Counted from the first letter of the stretch, positions 42,681 through 50,793 are shown. The stretch is DNA of 64,000 bases from Flavimobilis rhizosphaerae (GCF_014852685.1 NZ_JACZDF010000001.1:496001-560000), one strand, 5' to 3'. Translations and numbers: made by a program. The notes: generated by a model from the letters alone, not told the origin.

Positions 42681-43943
42681 ATGACGAAGCGCCCCGCCCT
42701 CGCACTCTCCCCGTTCCTCGCGTTCGCGCTCGCCGGGTGCGCGTCGGGCGCATCCGTGCCGGAGCCGGGCACGTCGTCGGGCACGATGCCGACGGTCCCG
42801 GTCGCGGCGTCGGCGGCCCCTTCGACCGCGACGCCGGACGCACCGACGCCGGTCGCGACGTCCACGACCGCCCAGCCGGGCGCGAACGTGCCCGCCGTGC
42901 CCGGCTACGCGGCCGGTGAGATCCCGCCCGTGCCGCTCTTCGTCCTCCCGGACCTCTCGCTGCTCGACACGTCCGTCCCGGACGTCACGGCCGAGCTCGC
43001 ACGCGCAGTCGCCGAGATCCCTGGCGTCACCGCCGAGGCCGCACGGTGCGACGCCGCGGGCGACGTCGTCGTCGGGGACCGGACAGCTCGCCTCTACGGT
43101 GACGGGTCCGGGAACTACGTCGGCCCCGACGGAGCGGTGCGCAACTACGGCGACGGCTCCGGAACCGTCACCGACGGGGGCCGCCGCCTGCGGTCCTACG
43201 GCGACGGCGCAGGGGAGTACACCGACGGCGAGGTCACCGTGCGCGCGTACGGTGACGGGACCGGCGAGTATACGGACGCTCGCGTCAACGTGCGGATCCT
43301 CGCCGACGGCGCCGGGTCGTGGACCGACGGCAGCACGAGCATCCGCAACTACGGCGACGGTGCGGGCCTCCTCGAGGACGGCACCGTGACGATCCGCAAC
43401 TACGGTGACGGCTCGGGGGAGTACCGCGACGCGCACCTGAGCATCAGCAACGACGGCGACGGCGAGGCCGTCGTGACGACCGCCGACGGCGGCCCCGTCA
43501 CCGTGCCGGCCGAGCCGCTGCCCCCGGTCGCACCGCTCGGTGCGTTCCCGCCGCTCGGGGTGCTCGCCCCCATCGAGTCGTGCGGCGTGACGCTGACGTT
43601 CGACGCGGCCGTCCTCTTCGACTTCGACCGCAGCGACGTCCGCGCCGACGCCGCGGACGCACTCGACGCCGTCGCGACGGCGCTCACGACGGCGAAGGTG
43701 CCCGGTGCGGTCGTCGCGGGGCACACCGACGCGATCGCATCGGAGGACTACAACCAGCGGCTCTCGGAGGCCCGCGCCGACGCGGTCGTCGCCGCGCTCA
43801 CCGGCCGCGGCGTCACCGCAGACCTCACCGCGACCGGCTACGGCGAGACCCGCCCCGTCGCGCCCAACACGCTCGACGGTGCCGACAACCCCGCCGGACG
43901 CCAGCTCAACCGGCGCGTCGAGATCTTCGTGCCGTCGTCGTGA
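42681..43943 (+). CDS. Lipoprotein with eight 17-residue GDG repeats and an OmpA-like domain
   Basis: 420 aa. A lipoprotein signal ends FALAGC (Cys 20), followed by a Ser/Thr/Pro linker to about residue 75. Residues 139-275 are eight tandem units spaced exactly 17 residues, with first positions at 139, 156, 173, 190, 207, 224, 241 and 258. The consensus is YGDGxGxYxDGxVxxRN; unit 5 begins LADG and unit 8 DGDG. From about residue 305 a full OmpA/MotB peptidoglycan-binding domain follows (LTFDAAVLFDFDRSDVRADAADAL, NQRLSEARADAVVAALTGRGV, NRRVEIF). It would bridge membrane and wall in a Gram-positive cell. The first gene of a four-gene operon with a DUF3060 lipoprotein and a two-component system. 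The repeats resemble a beta-solenoid or MORN-like ladder, which is inference. Confidence 0.88.
   Translation: MTKRPALALSPFLAFALAGCASGASVPEPGTSSGTMPTVPVAASAAPSTATPDAPTPVATSTTAQPGANVPAVPGYAAGEIPPVPLFVLPDLSLLDTSVPDVTAELARAVAEIPGVTAEAARCDAAGDVVVGDRTARLYGDGSGNYVGPDGAVRNYGDGSGTVTDGGRRLRSYGDGAGEYTDGEVTVRAYGDGTGEYTDARVNVRILADGAGSWTDGSTSIRNYGDGAGLLEDGTVTIRNYGDGSGEYRDAHLSISNDGDGEAVVTTADGGPVTVPAEPLPPVAPLGAFPPLGVLAPIESCGVTLTFDAAVLFDFDRSDVRADAADALDAVATALTTAKVPGAVVAGHTDAIASEDYNQRLSEARADAVVAALTGRGVTADLTATGYGETRPVAPNTLDGADNPAGRQLNRRVEIFVPSS
43095..43505 (+). repeat. 51-bp-period coding repeats (eight units)
   Basis: Eight units of 51 nt encode the 17-residue GDG repeats. The periodicity is exact at protein level, while DNA copies have diverged, so the repeat is old and kept by selection on the protein. 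Confidence 0.85.
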
Positions 43944-43993
43944 GCAGGCTGCGCCCCCCGCCCGTCAACGTTCCCTCGACCGGAGGACCCACC

Positions 43994-44626
43994 ATGCACC
44001 GCCACCTCATCGACCGCCGCGCCACGCGCACCGCCGCCCGCGCGCTGCCTCTCGCTCTCGCAGGACTCCTCCTCCTCGCCGGGTGCGGCGTCGAGGTCAC
44101 CGACGGCGCCGCGCCCGGCCCGTCATCGACGGTGCCGGCAGCCGGGACGGCGACGTCCGGGCCGACGGAGCCCGACGCGCCGAGCGCGTCGACCGCGACC
44201 CCCGACCCGGCGACCCCCGACCCGGCGACCCCCGACCCGGCGACCCCTGACCCGGCGACCTCCGACGACCCGACAGGGCGGGGTGAGGCCCCCGCCGTCA
44301 CCGACCCGGACCTCACGGCCGAGCGTGACGACATCCTCAGCAAGGTGACGACGACCGTCGCGTGTGACGGGACGCGCGTTCTCGACACCGACGGCGCGTA
44401 CGTTCGCGTCGAGGGGCCGTGCGACCTGCTCACCGTCCAGATGGACGCGGGCGCTGTCGTCGCCGACGACGTCACCGAGCTCCGCGTCCTCGGCACAGGC
44501 GTCACCGTCTTCACGGACGCGCTCACGACCCTCAGCGTCTCGGGCGACATCAACTGGGTGTACTGGGCCGGGACGACGCCCGACGTCACCGACGTCGGCA
44601 CCTCGAACGTCGTCGCACGCTGGTGA
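43994..44626 (+). CDS. DUF3060 lipoprotein
   Basis: 210 aa. The lipoprotein signal LPLALAGLLLLAGCGVEV places the lipid Cys at residue 31. A Pro/Thr/Ser-rich stalk contains four copies of the pentapeptide TPDPA. The C-terminal domain (TVACDGTRVLDTDGAYVRVEGPCDLLTVQMDAGAVVADDVTELRVLGTGVTVF, DINWVYWAG) matches DUF3060, a small right-handed repeat fold with two Cys that could pair. GGAGG lies 7 nt before the ATG. It overlaps the response regulator by 4 nt. DUF3060 proteins often neighbour GDG-repeat proteins in actinobacteria, as far as I recall; function is unknown. Confidence 0.82.
   Translation: MHRHLIDRRATRTAARALPLALAGLLLLAGCGVEVTDGAAPGPSSTVPAAGTATSGPTEPDAPSASTATPDPATPDPATPDPATPDPATSDDPTGRGEAPAVTDPDLTAERDDILSKVTTTVACDGTRVLDTDGAYVRVEGPCDLLTVQMDAGAVVADDVTELRVLGTGVTVFTDALTTLSVSGDINWVYWAGTTPDVTDVGTSNVVARW
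44198..44257 (+). repeat. Four tandem 15-bp repeats
   Basis: ACCCCCGACCCGGCG occurs at 44198, 44213 and 44228, and with one change at 44243. It encodes TPDPA units in the DUF3060 lipoprotein stalk. The near-identity of the copies suggests recent slippage and possible length variation between strains. Confidence 0.9.
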
Positions 44627-45336
44627 GCATGGACCGCCCCCGCATCCTCCTCGTCGACGACGACGCCGCGATCACCGACGCGCTCGGCCCCTACCTCGAG
44701 CGCTCGGGCTTCGCAGTGCGCGTCGCGGCCGATGGCCAGGGGGCTCTCGACGAGGTCTCGCACGCCGTTCCCGACCTCATGGTCGCCGACGTCATGATGC
44801 CGCGGCTCGACGGTCGCGAGCTCGTCCGGCGCGTGCGCGCCCGCCGGCTCACGCTGCCGATCATCCTCCTCACGCAGGTCGGGGAGTCCTCCGAGCGGTC
44901 CGCGGCGCTCGACGAAGGTGCCGACGACTACCTCAACAAGCCCTTCGACCCGCACGAGCTCGTCGCCCGCATCCGTGCCGTCCTGCGCCGCTCGGCGGCG
45001 ACACCCGGACTCGCGGGTGCGCGCACGCTCACGGCGCACGACCTCGTGCTCGACCGCACCGCGCGACGCGTCCACCTCGCCGGCCGTGAGGTCGTCCTCA
45101 CACCCAAAGCGCTCACCCTGCTCGAGCACCTCATGCTCAGGCCCGGGGAGGTCCACACGCGCGAGCGGCTGCTCGCGACGCTCTGGGGCCTCGACTTCGC
45201 GACGCCGAGCCGCGCCGTCGACCACCGCGTCGCCGAGCTCCGCCGCGAGCTGCACGACGACGCCTCCGCGCCGCGGTTCCTCGAGACCGTGCCGTCCGTC
45301 GGGTACCGGTTCGTCGCGCCCGTGGGGTCGGCATGA
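44623..45336 (+). CDS. OmpR-family response regulator of the lipoprotein operon
   Basis: 237 aa from GTG 44623, which overlaps the lipoprotein stop by 4 nt; ATG 44629 would remove two residues. The receiver has VDDDAA, the phospho-Asp in LMVADVMMPRLDGRELV, and Lys in DDYLNKPFDPHELVARI. The winged helix reads VVLTPKALTLLEHLMLRPGEVHTRERLLATLWG, then AVDHRVAELRRELHDD and FLETVPSVGYRFV. It probably controls this operon itself. Its stop overlaps the kinase start (ATGA). Confidence 0.92.
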   Translation: MSMDRPRILLVDDDAAITDALGPYLERSGFAVRVAADGQGALDEVSHAVPDLMVADVMMPRLDGRELVRRVRARRLTLPIILLTQVGESSERSAALDEGADDYLNKPFDPHELVARIRAVLRRSAATPGLAGARTLTAHDLVLDRTARRVHLAGREVVLTPKALTLLEHLMLRPGEVHTRERLLATLWGLDFATPSRAVDHRVAELRRELHDDASAPRFLETVPSVGYRFVAPVGSA

Positions 45337-46436
45337 GCGGGGCGACGGCGTCCCAGCACGACGGGCCTTCGGGTGGCCCGGCGGCCGGTGCCGGTCCGCA
45401 GCCCACCGCCCCGCAGCCCACCGCCCCGCGTCCTGCTGCCGCGGCCGACGGGCCCGCCCGGCCCCGTGCCGTCACCGTCGCGTGGGCGCTCGCGGGCGTC
45501 GCGCTGCTCGCGGCCGCCGTCGTCGGCCTCGCGCTGCGTGGCGACACGCGCGTCGTGCGCCTCACCGTCGCCCTGCCCTGTGCCCTCGCTGCCTGCGCAC
45601 TCACGGTCGGCCTGGTCGCCGTCGTCGTCGCGCTCACGGTGCGTGCGCGCAGCCGTCGTCGGGCACGCGACCGTGCGCGCGACGGCGCGCACGCGCGCGA
45701 GCTCGCAGCCGCGTACGACGCCGCCCGCACCGCGGGCCGCGACGAGCAGCGTGACCAGCACCGGCGCTTTCTCGCGCGGCTCGACCACGAGCTCAAGAAC
45801 CCCGTCACCGCGATCCGCGCCGTCGCAGCGTCAGGGGCCGCGGGCGCACCGACGCCCGACGCCTGGGCGAGCATCGACGCCCAGTCGCGCCGCCTCGCGA
45901 CGCTCGTCCGTGACCTGCGCAAGCTCGCCGAGCTCGAGACACGACCCCTCGAGCTCGAGAGCGTCGACCTGCCCGCGCTCGTGCGCGAGGCTGTCGACGC
46001 GCTCGCCGCGACCGATCCGGGGCTCGCCGCACGCCTCAGCCTCACCGTGACGACCGTGCCGTGGCCCGTGCCCGACGTCGCCGTCGACCGGGACCTTCTC
46101 GCCGTCGCGGTCGACAACGTCCTCGCCAACGCCGCAAAGTTCTCGACCGACGGCGCGATCGAGGTGCGGCTGCGCGAGCACGACGGCCGCGCCGAGATCG
46201 AGGTCGCCGACGCCGGACGCGGGATCCCGGCCGCCGAGCTGCCGCACGTGTGCGACGAGCTCGCGCGCGCCGCCAACGCGCGCGACGTCCCGGGCTCGGG
46301 CCTCGGGCTCGCCCTCGTCGCAACCGTCCTGCGGCGGCACGGCGGGACGGTCGTCGTGAGGTCCGTCGAAGGGACCGGGACGTCGGTGACGCTCGCGCTG
46401 CCGACGGCGACGGAGACGTCGGGCCCCGGCACCTGA
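45333..46436 (+). CDS. Sensor histidine kinase of the lipoprotein operon
   Basis: 367 aa. A low-complexity cytoplasmic head precedes two adjacent helices (AVTVAWALAGVALLAAAVVGLAL and LPCALAACALTVGLVAVVVALTV) with a very short outer loop. An Arg-rich coiled coil follows, then HisKA with FLARLDHELKNPVTAIRAVAAS (phospho-His) and HATPase_c with VDNVLANAAKFSTDG, DAGRGIP and GSGLGLALVATV. With almost no extracellular domain, it may sense through partners, for example the two lipoproteins encoded just before it. The stop codon lies within the first copy of a 17-bp tandem repeat. Confidence 0.9.
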   Translation: MSGATASQHDGPSGGPAAGAGPQPTAPQPTAPRPAAAADGPARPRAVTVAWALAGVALLAAAVVGLALRGDTRVVRLTVALPCALAACALTVGLVAVVVALTVRARSRRRARDRARDGAHARELAAAYDAARTAGRDEQRDQHRRFLARLDHELKNPVTAIRAVAASGAAGAPTPDAWASIDAQSRRLATLVRDLRKLAELETRPLELESVDLPALVREAVDALAATDPGLAARLSLTVTTVPWPVPDVAVDRDLLAVAVDNVLANAAKFSTDGAIEVRLREHDGRAEIEVADAGRGIPAAELPHVCDELARAANARDVPGSGLGLALVATVLRRHGGTVVVRSVEGTGTSVTLALPTATETSGPGT

Positions 46437-46512
46437 GCGCGGCCGGCGCCTGAGCGTGGCGGGCGCCTGAGCGTGGCGGGCGCCTGAGCGCGGACGGCAC
46501 CTGAGCGTGGAG
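46428..46512. repeat. Five tandem 17-bp repeats at the end of the kinase gene
   Basis: Copies start at 46428, 46445, 46462, 46479 and 46496; consensus GGCGCCTGAGCGTGGCG, with copies 2 and 3 identical. The first copy contains the kinase stop codon. A degenerate sixth copy runs to 46529. Because the period is not a multiple of 3, copy-number change would shift the frame only after the stop and should be tolerated. From 46530 to the next gene's ribosome-binding site I see nothing beyond a possible promoter. Confidence 0.9.
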
Positions 46513-46685
46513 GGCGCCGAGGCACGCTGCGCGCTGGACGGGGGCCGCGGCCGCGCCTCGGACCTGAGACGATGGGACCGTACCCATAGCCCCGGCGCGA
46601 GCCCGCGCGGCATGGGACCACGCGCCCGGGCCGGCCGTCCACGCCGGTCCCTGATCGCGGCACCGCAGCCGCACCGGAGGTTCGC

Positions 46686-47612
46686 ATGACCAGCACCACC
46701 CACGCACCCCGCGTCACCGTGACGGGCGACGTCCCCGCCTGGCGCGACGCCGTCGTCCGCGGCGGCGGAGAGCTCACCGAGCTCGGTCCTGACACCGAGG
46801 TCCTCGTCTGGCACGGCGGACCTGCGACCGAGCTCGTCCCCGTGCTCGCTGCCGCCCCGAACCTGCGGTGGGTCCAGCTGCCGTCCGCGGGCGTCGAGGC
46901 GTACGTCGCCGCCGGCATCTTCGAGCGCGAGGTCGAGTTCACGTCCGCCAAGGGCGCGTTCGCGGAGCCCGTCGCGGAGCACGCGCTGCTCCTCACGCTC
47001 GCCGCGCTCCGGCACGTCACGCGCCGGGCGCGTGCGACGTCGTGGGGCACGCCCGCGGGCATCAGCCTCTACGGCCTCACCGTCGGGATCCTTGGCGGCG
47101 GTGGTATCACGACCGAGCTGCTGCGACTTCTCGCGCCGTTCGGTGTCCGGACGATCGTCGCGCGCCGCTCGACGTCGCCGCTCGAGGGCGCGGACGTCAC
47201 GACCGACCTCGACGGGTTCCGGGAGCACCTCGGCGAGATCGACGTGCTCATCGGCGCGATCGCGCTCACGGACGCGACGCGTGGCTGGGTCTCCGCGGAG
47301 GTGCTCGCGGCGCTGCCGTCGTCGGCCGTCGTCGTCAACGTCGCGCGCGGTGGTCTCATCGACACCGCCGCGCTCGTCGCGGCGCTCGACGCGGGCGAGA
47401 TCGCCGGTGCAGGCCTCGACGTCACCGACCCCGAGCCGCTGCCGGACGGGCACGCGCTGTGGGGCCGGGACGACGTGCTCGTCACGCCGCACACCGCCGA
47501 CACCCCGGAGATGGTCGAGGCGATGATGGCCCGCCGCATCGAGCACAACGTCCGCGCGTGGCACGCGGGCACGCCCCTCACGGGCGGCGTCGACCGCGCA
47601 GCGGGCTACTGA
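46686..47612 (+). CDS. D-isomer specific 2-hydroxyacid dehydrogenase
   Basis: 308 aa. The NAD-binding motif is GLTVGILGGGGITTELLRLLAPFGVRTIVARR. The catalytic triad is present: Arg in VNVARGGLIDT, Glu in DVTDPEPLPDG and His in VTPHTADTPEM. The N-terminal substrate domain is short (LRWVQLPSAGVEAYVAAGIFE). This is the subgroup of phosphoglycerate/glyoxylate/hydroxypyruvate-reductase-like enzymes; the substrate cannot be fixed. GGAGG lies 5 nt before the ATG. It is monocistronic and ends at a nested palindrome shared with the convergent mrp gene. Confidence 0.88.
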   Translation: MTSTTHAPRVTVTGDVPAWRDAVVRGGGELTELGPDTEVLVWHGGPATELVPVLAAAPNLRWVQLPSAGVEAYVAAGIFEREVEFTSAKGAFAEPVAEHALLLTLAALRHVTRRARATSWGTPAGISLYGLTVGILGGGGITTELLRLLAPFGVRTIVARRSTSPLEGADVTTDLDGFREHLGEIDVLIGAIALTDATRGWVSAEVLAALPSSAVVVNVARGGLIDTAALVAALDAGEIAGAGLDVTDPEPLPDGHALWGRDDVLVTPHTADTPEMVEAMMARRIEHNVRAWHAGTPLTGGVDRAAGY

Positions 47613-47633
47613 CACCTCGCACACGCCTCTGAT

Positions 47634-47704
47634 CGCGAGATAGCGCTCCTGGGTCGAGATAGCGCGCGTTGCGTGCTATCTCGACGCGGGAGCGCTATCT
47701 CGCG
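47634..47704. terminator. Nested palindrome between convergent genes
   Basis: Outer arms CGCGAGATAGCGCTCC (47634-47649) and its exact complement (47689-47704) enclose inner arms GTCGAGATAGC (47653-47663) and GCTATCTCGAC (47675-47685). All arms are perfect. It can terminate both genes; the doubled GAGATAGC core also resembles a mobile palindromic element. Confidence 0.75.
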
Positions 47705-47716
47705 GGACGGGGAGCC

Positions 47717-48847
47717 TCAGCTCACCGTGAGGGGGAGCTTCTTGCCCGCGAGCCCGCGGCCTCGCGTCGCGAGGGTGCGGGCGACCGCGCGGAGCGCCTG
47801 GGCCGCGGGCGAGGTCGGGTCCGTGAGGACGACGGGCGTGCCGCCGTCGCCCGCCTCGCGCAGCGCGACGTCGAGCGGGACCTGCCCCAGGAGCGGCACG
47901 CTGACACCGAGCGCCTCCGAGAGCGATGCCGAGACGCGCTCGCCGCCGCCCGAGCCAAAGATCTCCAGCCGTGAACCGTCGGGCTGCTCGAGCCACGACA
48001 TGTTCTCGACGACGCCCACGACGCCCTGGTTCGTCTGGCGCGCGATCGAGCCCGCGCGCTCCGCGACCTCCGCGGCCGCCGACTGCGGCGTCGTCACGAC
48101 GACGATCTCCGAGCCCGGAAGCAGCTGCGCGACCGAGATCGCGATGTCACCCGTGCCGGGCGGAAGGTCGAGCAGCAGGACGTCGAGGTCGCCCCAGAAG
48201 ACGTCGCCGAGAAACTGCTGCAGCGCCCGGTGGAGCATCGGTCCGCGCCACACGACCGGCTGGCCCGGCGGCACGAACATGCCGATCGAGACCACCTTGA
48301 CGTCGTGCGCGATCGGCGGGAGAAGCATGTCGTCGACCTTCGTCGGCATCTCGCGCGCGCCGAGCATGCCCGGGATCGAGAAGCCGTAGATGTCGGCGTC
48401 GACGACGCCGACGCGCAGACCGTCGGCCGCCATCGCGACCGCGAGGTTCGCGGTGAGCGACGACTTGCCGACACCGCCCTTGCCCGACGCAATCGCGTAC
48501 ACCTTCGTGAGCGAGCCCGGCTGCGAGAACGGAATGACGGGCTCGCCGTCGCCGCCACGCAGCTGCTTCTTGAGCCGCACCCGCTGCTCGGGACTCATGA
48601 CGCCCATCTCGACGGACACCGACGCGACGCCCTCGACCGCCGACGCGGCCGCCGTGACGTCCTCGACGATCTTCGCCTTGAGCGGGCAGCCCGCCGTCGT
48701 GAGGTCGATCGCGACCGTCACCTCGCCGGCACCCACCACCTCGACCTCCCGCACCATGCCGAGCTCGGTGATGGGACGGCGGATCTCGGGATCGATGACG
48801 GTGGCGAGCGCTGCGCGCACGGCCTCGACGAGGGACGGCTGAGTCAT
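47717..48847 (-). CDS. mrp: Mrp/NBP35-family P-loop protein (iron-sulfur carrier)
   Basis: 376 aa. The N-terminal MIP18/DUF59 domain (residues 1-95, TAGCPLK with one Cys) precedes a deviant Walker A SGKGGVGKSS (about 121-130), VDADIYGFSIPGMLG, and LLLDLPPGTGDIAIS. Mrp/ApbC proteins bind and deliver 4Fe-4S clusters. The C-terminal CxxC pair normally found after VENMS is absent; the segment reads VENMSWLEQPDGSRLEIFGSGGG. That loss seems common in actinobacterial members, so cluster binding may rely on other residues. The ATG is fixed by TAGGAT 6 nt upstream. Confidence 0.9.
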   Translation of the reverse strand: MTQPSLVEAVRAALATVIDPEIRRPITELGMVREVEVVGAGEVTVAIDLTTAGCPLKAKIVEDVTAAASAVEGVASVSVEMGVMSPEQRVRLKKQLRGGDGEPVIPFSQPGSLTKVYAIASGKGGVGKSSLTANLAVAMAADGLRVGVVDADIYGFSIPGMLGAREMPTKVDDMLLPPIAHDVKVVSIGMFVPPGQPVVWRGPMLHRALQQFLGDVFWGDLDVLLLDLPPGTGDIAISVAQLLPGSEIVVVTTPQSAAAEVAERAGSIARQTNQGVVGVVENMSWLEQPDGSRLEIFGSGGGERVSASLSEALGVSVPLLGQVPLDVALREAGDGGTPVVLTDPTSPAAQALRAVARTLATRGRGLAGKKLPLTVS

Positions 48848-48853
48848 GGGACC

Positions 48854-48859
48854 ATCCTA
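48854..48859 (-). promoter_or_regulatory. TAGGAT -10 box, leaderless start of mrp
   Basis: On the minus strand TAGGAT, 6 nt, then ATG at 48847. Confidence 0.6.
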
Positions 48860-48919
48860 GGTCGCCCCGGCCGGGAGACGACCAGGACCGTGGGACGTGT
48901 CACCGACCGGACGTGCGGA

Positions 48920-49447
48920 TCAGCGCGCCGGCTCGTCCGGCTCGGACGCGTCACGCCCCGCAGCCTCACGCCCCGCCTCGATCTCCTCGAGCAGGTTCCT
49001 CAGCTCCGAGCGCACGAAGTCACGCGTCGCGACCTCGCCGAGCGCGATGCGCAGCGCAGCCATCTCCCGGGCGAGGAACTCCGTGTCCGCGAGGTTCCGC
49101 TCCGCACGCTGCCGGTCCTGCTCCGCCGAGACACGGTCCCGGTCGTCCTGCCGGTTCTGCGCGAGGAGGATGAGCGGCGCCGAGTACGACGCCTGCAGCG
49201 ACAGCATGAGCGTCAGCAGCGTAAAACCGATCGCGACCGAGTCGAACCGCAGGTGCTCCGGCCCCCACGTGTTCCACGCGAGCCACACGACGCAGAAGAT
49301 CGTCATGTAGACGAGGAACCGCGGCGTCCCCATGAACCGCGCGATCCCCTCCGACGCCCGCCCGAAGGCGTCGTCGTTGCGCCGCGGCAGGAACCGCTCG
49401 CGGAGGGAAGTCCGCTTGCCCTTGGGCTGGTCGAGACGCTCAGCCAC
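48920..49447 (-). CDS. DUF1003 membrane protein
   Basis: 175 aa from GTG 49447, which overlaps the upstream stop by 8 nt; ATG 49492 gives 190 aa. Two helices (FLVYMTIFCVVWLAWNTW and SVAIGFTLLTLMLSLQASYSAPLILLAQNR) are followed by a charged cytoplasmic coiled coil with RVSAEQDRQRAERNLADTEFLAREMAALR. This is the DUF1003 pattern. It is paired with the MgtE-N/CBS gene, a frequent arrangement in actinobacteria. Function unknown; a role in magnesium or envelope homeostasis is a guess from context. Confidence 0.85.
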   Translation of the reverse strand: MAERLDQPKGKRTSLRERFLPRRNDDAFGRASEGIARFMGTPRFLVYMTIFCVVWLAWNTWGPEHLRFDSVAIGFTLLTLMLSLQASYSAPLILLAQNRQDDRDRVSAEQDRQRAERNLADTEFLAREMAALRIALGEVATRDFVRSELRNLLEEIEAGREAAGRDASEPDEPAR

Positions 49448-50723
49448 GGCTCTCACCACCCACGGGGGCGTCGGGGACGTGGTCGTCCTCACGCCAGTCC
49501 TCAGGGAGCATGTGGTCGAGCACGTCGTCGACCGACACCGCGCCGAGCAGACGACGGTCCGGGTCGAGGACCGGCAGCGCGAGAAGGTTGTACGTCGCGA
49601 GCAGGCGCGTCACCTGCGCGAGTGGCGCCGACGGGCCGACGTGGTCGACCGCGTCGAGGACGTCGCCGAGCGACTGGTGCGGAGGCTCGCGCAGCATCCG
49701 CTGGAAGTGCACGACGCCGAGGAAGCGTCCCGTCGGCGTCTCGAGCGGGGGCCGCACGACGAACACCATCGACGCGAGTGCAGGCGGAAGGTCCGCCCGA
49801 CGGATGTGCGCCATCGCCGCCGCGATCGACGTCTCCGGGGCGAGGACGACGGGCTCGGTCGTCATGAGACCGCCGGCCGTGTAGTCGTCGTACGCGAGCA
49901 GCCGCTGGACGTCGCGCGCGTCCTCGGGCTCCATGAGGCCGAGGAGCTGGGACGCGCGCGCGTCCGGCATCTCGTGGAGCAGGTCGGCGGCGTCGTCCGG
50001 CTGCATCGCCTCGAGGACGTCGGCCGCGCGCCCCGGCTCGAGCGCGGTCATGATCTCGACCTGCGTGTCCTCGGGGAGCTCCTCGATGACGTCCGCGAGC
50101 CGCTCGTCGTCGAGCGCTCGCGCCACCTCGATGCGTCGCTCCTGCGAGAGGTCGTGCAACGCCTCGGCGAGGTCAGCAGGCTTGAGGTCCTCGTACGCGG
50201 CGAGAAGCAGGGCCGCGCCCTGGTTCTGCTCGGTCGACGCGAGCGACAGCACCTCGGTGATGTCGACGACCTCGCTCTGCCCGCGCCGGCGCAGCCCGAG
50301 CGTGCTCTTCGACGGCTGCATGCGCCGCACGAAGAGCCGGTCGACCATCCAGTCGCCGTTGCGCTGCTTCTCGATCGAGACGTCCTCGATTCGAGCGGAC
50401 CCCGACCCGTCCGCGAACGCGACGACACGGTCGAAGAGCTCGCCGACGACGAGCGACTCCATGCGCCGCTGCTCGAAGCGCCGCATGTTGACGAGACCTG
50501 TCGAGATGACCTGGCCCGCGTCGATGCTCGTGATGCGGGTCATCGGCAGGAAGACGCGGCGTCGGCCGGGGACCTCGACGACGAGCCCCACGGCGCGCGG
50601 CGCCCCCTTGGGGCGCATGAGCACGACGACGTCCCGCACCCGCCCGACGCGGTCCCCGAGCGGGTCGAAGACAGCGGTCTCGGCGAGCCGGGCGACGAAG
50701 ACTCGGGTTCCGACAGCGCTCAC
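49440..50723 (-). CDS. Soluble MgtE N-domain / CBS-domain protein with a PRC-barrel head
   Basis: 427 aa, no membrane helices. Residues 1-120 hold two beta-barrel-like segments (FDPLGDRVGRVRDVVVLMRPKGAPRAVGLVVEVPG, PRC type). The middle is an MgtE intracellular N-domain of short helical repeats (LKPADLAEALHDLSQERRIEVARALDDERLADVIEELPEDTQVEIM). Two CBS domains follow (GGLMTTEPVVLAPETSIAAAMAHIRR and a second with ALPVLDPDRRLLGAVSVDDVLDHML). These are the regulatory parts of the MgtE Mg2+ channel without the channel, so it likely acts as a sensor for another protein. GTG 50723 is preferred over GTG 50729 because TAGGCT lies exactly 6 nt upstream. Confidence 0.88.
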   Translation of the reverse strand: MSAVGTRVFVARLAETAVFDPLGDRVGRVRDVVVLMRPKGAPRAVGLVVEVPGRRRVFLPMTRITSIDAGQVISTGLVNMRRFEQRRMESLVVGELFDRVVAFADGSGSARIEDVSIEKQRNGDWMVDRLFVRRMQPSKSTLGLRRRGQSEVVDITEVLSLASTEQNQGAALLLAAYEDLKPADLAEALHDLSQERRIEVARALDDERLADVIEELPEDTQVEIMTALEPGRAADVLEAMQPDDAADLLHEMPDARASQLLGLMEPEDARDVQRLLAYDDYTAGGLMTTEPVVLAPETSIAAAMAHIRRADLPPALASMVFVVRPPLETPTGRFLGVVHFQRMLREPPHQSLGDVLDAVDHVGPSAPLAQVTRLLATYNLLALPVLDPDRRLLGAVSVDDVLDHMLPEDWREDDHVPDAPVGGESRG

Positions 50724-50729
50724 GGGCAC

Positions 50730-50735
50730 AGCCTA
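50730..50735 (-). promoter_or_regulatory. TAGGCT -10 box, leaderless start of the MgtE-N/CBS gene
   Basis: On the minus strand TAGGCT, 6 nt, then GTG at 50723. It decides between two nearby GTG codons. Confidence 0.6.
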
Positions 50736-50781
50736 TGCGCGCAGCTCGGCTCGCGGGCGACCGTCCGCGCCCGCGGTGCGG

Positions 50782-50787
50782 CATGAT
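50782..50787 (+). promoter_or_regulatory. CATGAT -10-like box, leaderless start
   Basis: CATGAT, 6 nt, then ATG at 50794. No Shine-Dalgarno sequence is present. Confidence 0.45.
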
Positions 50788-50793
50788 CGTCGT

